Positions 1 to 5,804 of a stretch of 12,620 nucleotides of DNA are shown here, in pieces (the first letter of the stretch is position 1; every line of letters begins with the position of its first letter). A program made the position numbers and the translations under genes. The notes beneath the pieces are model-generated. The model had not been told where the DNA came from. It searched no databases and worked only from the letters and a program-made list of their open reading frames with translations. Origin of the DNA: PVC group bacterium (lineage in GTDB: Bacteria > Verrucomicrobiota > Kiritimatiellia > SS1-B-03-39 > UBA6053); NCBI GenBank assembly GCA_003565035.1, contig PXDP01000082.1, positions 1 to 12,620 on the forward strand. The letters run 5' to 3'.

Positions 1-40
1 CTTTTTTGGGCTAAACCTGAATTAGGAAAAGGTTGGGCTG

Positions 41-820
41 TCAGCCATTGTGCGGAATCCGTACTCGCTCGATGGCGGTGGCTTTGCCGCCGTGGGCGTC
101 GCAGGTGATGATGGCCCCTTCGAGGCTGCATTCGTCTTTGGCGGGTTCGAAACGGGCGGGCAGGCCGGTCAGGAAGCGCTTGAGCACCGCCTCTTTTTCG
201 CAGCCGATGATGGAATCTTTGGAGCCGGTCATGCCGGCGTCGGTGAGGTAGGCGGTGTGGTCTTTGAGAATGCGGTCGTCGGAGGTCTGCACGTGGGTGT
301 GGGTGCCGACCACGGCGGTGACCCGTCCGGCGAGATACTGGCCGATGGCCACTTTTTCCGAGGTGGCTTCGGCGTGGATTTCCACAAAGGTGGGAATGTT
401 TTTGGGCACCTGGGCCAGGAGTTGGTCCGCTTTGCGGAAGGGACAGTCATACGGGTTCATGAACACCCGGCCAATCAGGCTGATCACGTTCACGCGGCCC
501 GCGCCGGTTTCGACCGTGACCATGCCATGGCCCGGACAGCCGGGAGCGAAATTCGCGGGCCGAATGATGCGGGATTCCTCATTGAGAAAACCCATCACCT
601 CGCGCTGATCGTAGGTGTGGTCCCCGAGGGTGATCACATCCGCGCCCGCTTCGAGGAACTGCTTGGCAATTTTGGTGGAGATCCCTTTGCCGGCGGCGGA
701 ATTCTCGCCGTTCACAATGATCATATCCACTTTCCGCTCCCGTTTCATCGGAATCGCAATGTCCAAAAACGCCTGCCGTCCCGCCGAACCCATAATGTCG
801 CCAACAAATAATATTTTCAT
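41..820 (-). CDS. YmdB/TIGR00282-family metallophosphoesterase
   Basis: This 259-residue protein belongs to the YmdB family of calcineurin-like phosphoesterases. Characterised members hydrolyse 2',3'-cyclic nucleotides and influence RNA turnover and developmental choices such as biofilm formation; they act in the cytoplasm with a two-metal centre. The sequence begins MKILFVGD (Asp8) and continues with NGEN (Glu39, Asn40), GDHTYD (Asp67, His68), EIHAEATSEK (His149) and VVGTHTHVQT (His174, His176), which are the family's metal ligands in order. Length is normal and there is no signal peptide or membrane segment. The odd point is position 67: the family motif is GNH, and here it is GDH (codon GAC on the minus strand), so one ligand Asn is replaced by Asp. 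The start at the ATG ending at 820 fits the family N-terminus exactly, although only a weak Shine-Dalgarno-like TAGGT precedes it. It is transcribed away from the toxin-antitoxin pair. The family call is secure; the cellular role in this organism is inferred. Confidence 0.93.
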   Translation of the reverse strand: MKILFVGDIMGSAGRQAFLDIAIPMKRERKVDMIIVNGENSAAGKGISTKIAKQFLEAGADVITLGDHTYDQREVMGFLNEESRIIRPANFAPGCPGHGMVTVETGAGRVNVISLIGRVFMNPYDCPFRKADQLLAQVPKNIPTFVEIHAEATSEKVAIGQYLAGRVTAVVGTHTHVQTSDDRILKDHTAYLTDAGMTGSKDSIIGCEKEAVLKRFLTGLPARFEPAKDECSLEGAIITCDAHGGKATAIERVRIPHNG

Positions 821-874
821 GCGTCAGACCTACTTAAAGCGGGGGGGAGAGTCAAGCCATGCACGATTTTCCTC

Positions 875-906
875 TTGAAGATAGATGATGACGATGTATG
901 ATGACG
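875..906 (+). promoter_or_regulatory. Candidate promoter and operator of the toxin-antitoxin pair
   Basis: A -35-like TTGAAG (875-880) and a -10-like TATGAT (897-902) are separated by 16 bases. A 9-base direct repeat, ATGATGACG, occurs at 885-893 and 898-906 with a 13-base period; the second copy covers most of the -10 element. The -10 ends seven bases before the ATG at 909, so transcription could begin at or next to the start codon and give a leaderless message. Ribbon-helix-helix antitoxins usually repress their own promoter by binding short repeats, so the repeats are a natural operator candidate. The motifs are directly visible; their function is inferred. Confidence 0.4.
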
Positions 907-908
907 TT

Positions 909-1133
909 ATGAGAACGATCATTGATGTTCCGAAAGAGATGATTCAAACCCTGGACCGGGTTCGTTTAGCCGAACAAAAGTCGCGTGCGGCGCTGATTCG
1001 GGAAGCGATTTCGGAGTATTTGGGAAAAAAGGCTGTACCCTCGGCCGAAGCCGCATTTGGACTGTGGCGTCAGAATCCGGAGGATGGCGTTGAAATGCAA
1101 CGACGGCTTCGGGATGAATGGGATGACCAATGA
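909..1133 (+). CDS. Ribbon-helix-helix (CopG/VapB-type) antitoxin
   Basis: This 74-residue protein is the likely antitoxin of a type II toxin-antitoxin pair. The N-terminal part (residues 1-40) has the ribbon-helix-helix pattern: a short strand RTIIDVP, then two helices with the segment SRAALIREAISEYL, typical of CopG-like DNA-binding dimers. The C-terminal part contains AFGLWRQNPEDG and an acidic end, the kind of tail that wraps around a PIN-domain toxin. I chose the ATG at 909 because MRTIIDVPKE matches the usual start of this family; ATGs at 885, 888 and 894 are in frame and would add up to eight unconserved residues. No convincing ribosome-binding site precedes any of these, in line with a leaderless message. 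The stop overlaps the toxin start by four bases (ATGA), so translation is probably coupled. Base composition is lower in GC than the flanking genes. It is expected to neutralise the toxin and repress its own promoter. Confidence 0.85.
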   Translation: MRTIIDVPKEMIQTLDRVRLAEQKSRAALIREAISEYLGKKAVPSAEAAFGLWRQNPEDGVEMQRRLRDEWDDQ

Positions 1134-1495
1134 AGGCGGTTTTTGACACCAATATCCTCATCGATTACTTAAACGGCATCGAACAGGCCCGCAGAGAATT
1201 TGAGCAGTATCGAACTTTGCAGATCAGTATCATTACCTTTATTGAAGTAATGGTCGGGGTCCAAAATTCTGATGAAGAGAACGTTGTCAGGGGATTTTTG
1301 GATTCGTTTCAGATCCTGGATCTTTCTGAAGAGATCGGCCGCGAAACCATCCATTTGCGCCGAAAACATAAACTGAAGATTCCGGACGCAATCGTTTATG
1401 CCACGGCCAGATTGCAGGGTGGGATGTTGGTGACAAGAAACACTAAGGACTTCAAACCCGAATGGGTGGATATCCGCGTGCCTTATTCACTCTGA
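1130..1495 (+). CDS. vapC: VapC-type PIN-domain ribonuclease toxin
   Basis: This 121-residue protein has the PIN-domain layout of VapC toxins, Mg/Mn-dependent endoribonucleases that typically cut tRNA or rRNA and stop translation until bound by the antitoxin. The acidic active-site residues are in place: Asp6 in FDTNILIDYL, Glu39 in ITFIEVMVG, Asp86 in KIPDAIVYATA and Asp107 in TRNTKDF. It looks intact and of normal length. Its ATG overlaps the antitoxin stop (ATGA), a standard arrangement in which the antitoxin is translated first. Its 3' end overlaps the end of clpB on the opposite strand by 13 bases (1483-1495). GC content in the pair is clearly below that of the neighbours (about 40% in 1201-1260 and about 45% in 1321-1380 by hand count), which suggests acquisition by transfer. 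The target RNA cannot be predicted from sequence. Confidence 0.9.
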   Translation: MKAVFDTNILIDYLNGIEQARREFEQYRTLQISIITFIEVMVGVQNSDEENVVRGFLDSFQILDLSEEIGRETIHLRRKHKLKIPDAIVYATARLQGGMLVTRNTKDFKPEWVDIRVPYSL

Positions 1496-4101
1496 AATAG
1501 AATCCTCTCGGTCACCTCGGGATCAAGGTCGCCTTTGAGGTGTTGTCCGTCCTGGATGCGGCCTTCGAGGATGTCCACGGCGAGTTGGTCGACGACGAGG
1601 CGCTGGATGGCGCGCTTGAGGGGGCGGGCGCCGAAGGCGGGATCGTAGCCGGAGGTGGCGAGGAGTTCTTTGGCTTTGGGGCTTAACTCCAAGGTCATGC
1701 GGTGATCTTTGAGCAGGTTTTCGACGCGGGCGAGCTGAAGATCCACGATGGTGTGGAGCTGTTCGGCGCGCAGGCTGTGGAAGACAATGGTTTCGTCGAC
1801 GCGGTTGAGGAACTCCGGCCGGAAGTGATGGCGCAATTCCAGAAAAACCTCGTTTTCGAGCTGTGTGTAGCCGGCGGCATCGTCGGGATCGATCGACTTG
1901 AGCCGGTCGTGAATGAGGGTTCCGCCAATGTTGGAGGTCATGATGAGAATCGTGTTGGTGAAATCGACGGTCCGCCCGTGGCCGTCGGTCAGGCGGCCGT
2001 CATCCAACACCTGCAACAGGATGTTGAAGACATCGGGATGGGCTTTTTCGATTTCGTCGAAGAGCAGCACACTGTAGGGCTTGCGGCGCACGGCTTCGGT
2101 GAGATAGCCGCCTTCGTCGTATCCGACGTATCCTGGAGGGGCGCCGACGAGTCGACTGACGGCGTGTTTTTCCATGAATTCTGACATGTCGATGCGGATC
2201 ATGGCCTGCTCGTCGTCGAACAGGAATCCGGCCAAGGCGCGGGCGAGTTCGGTTTTGCCCACTCCGGTGGGTCCGAGGAAAATAAACGAACCGATGGGAC
2301 GGTTGGGATCCTGCAGGCCGGAGCGGGAGCGGCGCACGGCGGCGGAGACGGCCTGGACGGCGCGGTCCTGACCGACAACACGCTGGCGCAGGTTGGCTTC
2401 AATGGCGCGGAGCTTGTCGCGTTCGCCCTGGAGGAGCTTGCTTACGGGCACGTGCGTCCACATGGAGACGATGTTGGCGATGTCCTCTTCATCGACCTCC
2501 TGTTTGAGCATGGAGTTGTCCTTCTGGTATTCGGCCAGACGGACTTTGGCCTCTTCGAGCTGTTTCTCGGTGGCGGGAATCTTGCCGTAGAGAATTTCGG
2601 CGGCCTTGCTGAGGTCGTTTTCGCGTTTGGCCTGCTCCTGCTGGGCGCGGAGAAGATCCAGCGCTTCGGTGAGGGTGGAAATATCGCTGATGAGCTTTTT
2701 CTCCTGTTGCCAGTGGGCCTTCATGCCGGAACATTTTTCCTGCAGGTCGGCCAGGGTGCTTTCCAGATCGGCCAGGCGCTGACGGGAGGGCTCGTCTTTC
2801 TCTTTGCGAAGGGCTTCGCGTTCGATTTCGAGCTGCATGACCTTGCGCTGCACCTCGTCGATTTCGGTGGGCATGGAATCGATTTCCATGCGGATGCGGG
2901 AGGCGGCCTCGTCCACGAGATCGATGGCCTTGTCCGGCAGAAAGCGGTCGCTGATATAGCGGTGGGAGAGGGTGGCGGCGGCGACGAGGGCGGTGTCCTG
3001 AATGCGGACGCCGTGGTGCACCTCGTAGCGTTCTTTCAAACCGCGCAGAATGCCGATGGTGTCCTCGACGGTGGGTTCGTCGACGAGCACCTGCTGGAAG
3101 CGGCGTTCGAGGGCGGGATCTTTTTCGATGTGCTTGCGGAATTCGTCGAGGGTGGTGGCGCCGATACAGCGCAATTCGCCCCGGGCGAGCGGCGGTTTGA
3201 TCATATTGGAGGCGTCAACGGCCCCTTCCGCGCCGCCGGCGCCGACAAGGGTATGGAGTTCGTCGATGAACAGAATGATTTCCCCGCTGGATTCCATGAC
3301 CTCTTTGATGAAGGCCTTGAAGCGGTCCTCGAATTCGCCGCGGTATTTTGCGCCCGCGAGCATGGAGCCGATGTCCAGCGAGATGACCCGCTTATTTTTC
3401 AGACCTTCGGGCACATCACCGGCGACAATCCGCAGGGCCAGTCCTTCGGCGATGGCAGTTTTGCCCACCCCGGGTTCGCCGATGAGTACCGGATTGTTTT
3501 TGGTGCGGCGGGACAGGACCTGCATGACGCGGCGAATTTCCGCATCGCGGCCAATCACGGGATCGAGCTTCTGATTGCGCGCGACCTGGGTGAGATCGCG
3601 ACCGTATTTTTCGAGTACGTTGTATTTGTCTTCAGGATTTGGGTCGTTCACGGTTTGCCTCCCTCTTAGCGATGTTATGGCTTCTTTTAAGTTTTTTGAG
3701 TTAATTCCAGTCTGTTGCAACAGGTGCGCACAGGATCCGGACGACGGATCCAGCATGGCCAGCAGCAGGTGTTCGGTGCTGAGAAACTGATCCTTCAGGA
3801 CCTTCATTTCCTTTTCGGCCCGCTGGAGAAGGCTGTTCAGTTCGCGGCTGATGGCCCGCTGGACGTTTTCGCCCTGCACCCGCGGGAGTTTGGCCAATTC
3901 GGCAAGCACCCGGTCCTTCAGGGCCTTCGGCTCCACATGGCAGCGGGTGAGCAGATCCGGGACCAGTCCGTCGGACTGCTCCAGCAGCGCGTGCAACAGG
4001 TGCAACGGGGTCATTTCGGAATGTCCCTGCTGCTGCATCTGTTCCTGAGCGGCCTGAAAAGCCTGCCGCGTTTTTTCTGTCATTTGATCGGGTTGCATCA
4101 T
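1483..4101 (-). CDS. clpB: ATP-dependent disaggregase ClpB
   Basis: This 872-residue Hsp100/AAA+ chaperone threads proteins out of aggregates together with the DnaK system. Domains in order are: the Clp N-terminal repeat domain (about 1-150); AAA+ module 1 with Walker A GEPGVGKT (208-215), pore loop around KYRGEFE (252-258), Walker B IILFIDE (275-281) and arginine finger region LERRF (331-335); the coiled-coil middle domain (about 405-540), rich in Glu, Lys, Leu and Gln, which separates ClpB from ClpA and ClpX; and AAA+ module 2 with Walker A GPTGVGKT (610-617), pore loop GYVG (657-660), Walker B VLLFDE (678-683) and sensor-2 GARPLKR (824-830). No ClpP-docking loop is evident. Length is close to the family's usual ~860. 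The start is supported by an AAGGAG Shine-Dalgarno sequence a few bases upstream; a second ATG follows at once. I found neither a CIRCE element nor a clear heat-shock sigma-factor promoter upstream. Its 3' end overlaps vapC tail-to-tail. Confidence 0.98.
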   Translation of the reverse strand: MMQPDQMTEKTRQAFQAAQEQMQQQGHSEMTPLHLLHALLEQSDGLVPDLLTRCHVEPKALKDRVLAELAKLPRVQGENVQRAISRELNSLLQRAEKEMKVLKDQFLSTEHLLLAMLDPSSGSCAHLLQQTGINSKNLKEAITSLRGRQTVNDPNPEDKYNVLEKYGRDLTQVARNQKLDPVIGRDAEIRRVMQVLSRRTKNNPVLIGEPGVGKTAIAEGLALRIVAGDVPEGLKNKRVISLDIGSMLAGAKYRGEFEDRFKAFIKEVMESSGEIILFIDELHTLVGAGGAEGAVDASNMIKPPLARGELRCIGATTLDEFRKHIEKDPALERRFQQVLVDEPTVEDTIGILRGLKERYEVHHGVRIQDTALVAAATLSHRYISDRFLPDKAIDLVDEAASRIRMEIDSMPTEIDEVQRKVMQLEIEREALRKEKDEPSRQRLADLESTLADLQEKCSGMKAHWQQEKKLISDISTLTEALDLLRAQQEQAKRENDLSKAAEILYGKIPATEKQLEEAKVRLAEYQKDNSMLKQEVDEEDIANIVSMWTHVPVSKLLQGERDKLRAIEANLRQRVVGQDRAVQAVSAAVRRSRSGLQDPNRPIGSFIFLGPTGVGKTELARALAGFLFDDEQAMIRIDMSEFMEKHAVSRLVGAPPGYVGYDEGGYLTEAVRRKPYSVLLFDEIEKAHPDVFNILLQVLDDGRLTDGHGRTVDFTNTILIMTSNIGGTLIHDRLKSIDPDDAAGYTQLENEVFLELRHHFRPEFLNRVDETIVFHSLRAEQLHTIVDLQLARVENLLKDHRMTLELSPKAKELLATSGYDPAFGARPLKRAIQRLVVDQLAVDILEGRIQDGQHLKGDLDPEVTERILFQSE

Positions 4102-4445
4102 AAATTCTCCTTCTAAATTGTTATTCTAATATTTATTGACGTGATGATCCATAAAATGTTGCATTAAAATTGGTTAGGAGTTTAAAAAATCTATAAAATG
4201 GGTCATTTTGACACATTAACCTCTTTAATATCGCGTATTTCATGTATTTTTGAGTGAGTGTGTTATTTTGGCGCAATCGGTCAATAGCTCCATTCAATTC
4301 CCTCATTTAATTCGCTCTTGGATACGCCGGTTTGTCTACAGTGAGGCGGAGTAATATTTTTGGAGTAAGGATGGACAGCGGCGGGTTTGAGGATTATGGT
4401 GGTGATTATAACGTTTGAATCCGGTTATTATCATGAAAGGTATAT
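4102..4445. other. AT-rich divergent intergenic region
   Basis: This stretch separates clpB (minus) from the isomerase-like gene (plus) and should hold the promoters of both. The part next to clpB is very AT-rich (about 27% GC over 4101-4260 by hand count) against GC-rich coding sequence on both sides. On the plus strand a TATAAC (4407-4412) is a good -10 match without a convincing -35, and TTGTCT (4332-4337) with TATTTT (4355-4360) at 17 bases is a weak alternative. A ribosome-binding site AAAGG (4436-4440) precedes the ATG at 4446. On the clpB side there is TATAGA in the minus-strand reading near 4190 but no strong -35. I see no tRNA, no CIRCE repeat and no credible conserved ORF here. Confidence 0.5.
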
Positions 4446-5393
4446 ATGAAGACGTGTGAACACCATCAGGATATTCGTATTGGGACGCTTGTGCCTGGAT
4501 CACCCGGCAGTGCCGAGTACATTCGTCAAATTCTTCCACACGGCTTTGAATCGTTCAGTCTTACCTTCTGGGAAACGCTGGGGGACACCGGGCTGGAGGC
4601 GCTGGCGGAGTCGGTGGTGCCCCTGGTGGAGGAAAACGGAGCGGTGATCTCGAGTCTTGGGGTGTTTGGAAATCCGTTGGAGCATGATGAGATGGCGGGG
4701 GTGACGCGGGAGGCGTTCAAGGCGGCGATTTTGAATGCAAAGGCGTTCGGCTGCGATATTGTGGCGGGGTTTGCGGGGCGGCTGAGGGGACAGCCGATCC
4801 ATGCGAGCATGGACCGCTTCCGTGAAGTCTTTTTGCCGCTGACGGAGCTGGCGGGGGAGCACGGAGTCCGCATTGCGTTTGAGAACTGTGATATGGGGGG
4901 CACCTGGCAGTCCGGGGACTGGAATATTGCGCACAATCCGGCGGCCTGGGAAATGATGTTCGAGGCCGTGCCGCTGCCCAATATCGGCCTGGAATGGGAG
5001 CCCTGCCATCAGTTGGTCAGTCTGATCGACCCCATGCCGCAACTGGATGACTGGATGGACCGTATTTTCCATGTGCACGGGAAAGATGCGACGGTGTTCT
5101 GGGACCGGATCCGGAAGTACGGGATTCACAGTTCGGTGCATGAGGACATTGCCCGGCCGTCGGTGGCCCAGGCGGTGAAACCGTTTGTGTATCACCGCAC
5201 CCCTGGTTTCGGGGACAGTGATTGGACGGCGATCCTCTCAAAATTGCGCATGGGCGGGTTCCGGGGCAGTATAGATATCGAAGGCTGGCATGATCCGGTT
5301 TATAAAGATGAGCTTGAGATGACGGGCCAGGTTCATGCGCTCAATTATCTGAAGCGCTGTCGCGGGGGCGCGTTTGTTCCCAACCCGGTGTGA
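4446..5393 (+). CDS. Xylose isomerase-like TIM-barrel protein (sugar phosphate isomerase/epimerase family)
   Basis: This 315-residue protein fits the AP-endonuclease-2/xylose-isomerase-like TIM-barrel superfamily, whose members isomerise or epimerise sugars and related polyols with a divalent metal. The barrel pattern is clear: IRIGTLVPG at the start, an inner strand CDIVAGFAG (103-111), VRIAFENCDMG (141-151), NIGLEWEPCHQL (179-190), FHVHGKDA (208-215) and GSIDIEGWHDP (274-284). Likely metal ligands are Glu146, Glu185, His211 and Glu279, with His188 nearby. In many relatives the third strand reads D-P-S-H; here it is E-P-C-H. It has no signal peptide, so it should be cytoplasmic. AAAGG five bases before the ATG supports this start. 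The next gene begins four bases after the stop, so the two are probably co-transcribed. The substrate cannot be read from the sequence; a role in catabolism of a sugar acid or inositol-like compound is possible but unproven. Confidence 0.85.
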   Translation: MKTCEHHQDIRIGTLVPGSPGSAEYIRQILPHGFESFSLTFWETLGDTGLEALAESVVPLVEENGAVISSLGVFGNPLEHDEMAGVTREAFKAAILNAKAFGCDIVAGFAGRLRGQPIHASMDRFREVFLPLTELAGEHGVRIAFENCDMGGTWQSGDWNIAHNPAAWEMMFEAVPLPNIGLEWEPCHQLVSLIDPMPQLDDWMDRIFHVHGKDATVFWDRIRKYGIHSSVHEDIARPSVAQAVKPFVYHRTPGFGDSDWTAILSKLRMGGFRGSIDIEGWHDPVYKDELEMTGQVHALNYLKRCRGGAFVPNPV

Positions 5394-5397
5394 GGCT

Positions 5398-5700
5398 ATG
5401 AAAGAGACCGATGTTCGCGGATTGCTTTGGTTGGCGGCAATGGTTGCCGGGCTGGTAATGATGATTCCTCTCGTCTGGCTGTATAACGAAGTCCTGGGCC
5501 GTTTTGCGGCTGCGGGGCTGGAGCCGGCGGGATGGGTCCGCGATCTGCTGGGATTGGCCGTCGCCATGGCGGGGCCGTTGACGGCGGTTCTGTGGATTCG
5601 CGGTCATCTGGACCGCCGCTATCCGGAATCGCGGGGACAATCGGGCAAGATTCCCGATCCCGCGCGGCCTTACAAGCCCGCCAACAAATATCAAAGCTGA
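5398..5700 (+). CDS. Small two-helix membrane protein of unknown function
   Basis: I do not recognise this 100-residue protein. It has two hydrophobic segments, about residues 9-29 (LLWLAAMVAGLVMMIPLVWL) and 49-67 (LLGLAVAMAGPLTAVLWI), joined by a short loop, followed by a polar, basic and proline-containing tail of about 33 residues (RGHLDRRYP to the end). The positive charges after the second helix suggest both ends are cytoplasmic. The ATG at 5398 lies four bases after the isomerase-like gene's stop; GAGG at 5392-5395 overlaps that stop but sits very close to the ATG. A TTG at 5374 is in frame and would overlap the previous gene. The tight spacing suggests one transcript with the isomerase-like gene, ending at the terminator-like structure downstream. 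Continuous coding-type base composition supports a real gene. No function is assigned. Confidence 0.65.
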   Translation: MKETDVRGLLWLAAMVAGLVMMIPLVWLYNEVLGRFAAAGLEPAGWVRDLLGLAVAMAGPLTAVLWIRGHLDRRYPESRGQSGKIPDPARPYKPANKYQS

Positions 5701-5732
5701 GGACAGCTTCGACACCGGTCGATCCGCTCATT

Positions 5733-5793
5733 GACCCCGTGTGAGATGCGTCCATTCTCAGGATAGGTCTTGCATTTAATCGGGTCTTTTTTT
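5733..5793 (+). terminator. Possible rho-independent terminator
   Basis: An outer stem GACCC(C)G (5733-5739) pairs with CGGGTC (5781-5786) and is followed at once by seven T residues (5787-5793). Inside lies a second hairpin with TGAGA/TCTCA arms around a nine-base loop (5742-5760). The T run directly after a GC stem is the typical layout, but the outer arms are far apart and contain one bulged C, so strength is uncertain. It would end the transcript of the isomerase-like and small membrane protein genes just before the symporter. Confidence 0.35.
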
Positions 5794-5804
5794 AGCCTGT
5801 GGGT

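Noticed and set aside
1..40. AACCT/AGGTT inverted repeat just past the 3' end of the phosphoesterase gene as a terminator
   Set aside because: In the direction of that gene the repeat is followed by an A run rather than a T run and the stem is only about five bases, so it does not form a convincing terminator.
50..811. A 253-codon open frame on the plus strand opposite the phosphoesterase
   Set aside because: Gly/Val/Phe/His-rich translation typical of antisense frames in high-GC genes; the minus-strand gene has all family motifs.
827..855. TTGACT (minus strand, 850-855) as the -35 of a phosphoesterase promoter
   Set aside because: At the right distance the -10 position reads TAGGTC, matching only two of six consensus bases, so I do not call a promoter.
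3401..3480. ClpA/ClpC instead of ClpB for the AAA+ gene
   Set aside because: The long coiled-coil middle domain (about 405-540), total length near 870 and absence of a ClpP-binding loop all indicate ClpB.
2452..3669. A 405-codon open frame on the plus strand opposite clpB
   Set aside because: It lies entirely within clpB on the other strand, and its low-complexity Gly/Val/Phe/Asp-rich translation reflects the GC-rich third positions of clpB; no domain is recognisable.
4408..4425. GTTTGAATCC resembling a tRNA T-loop
   Set aside because: The flanking bases do not form a T-stem and no anticodon arm or acceptor stem can be built around it.
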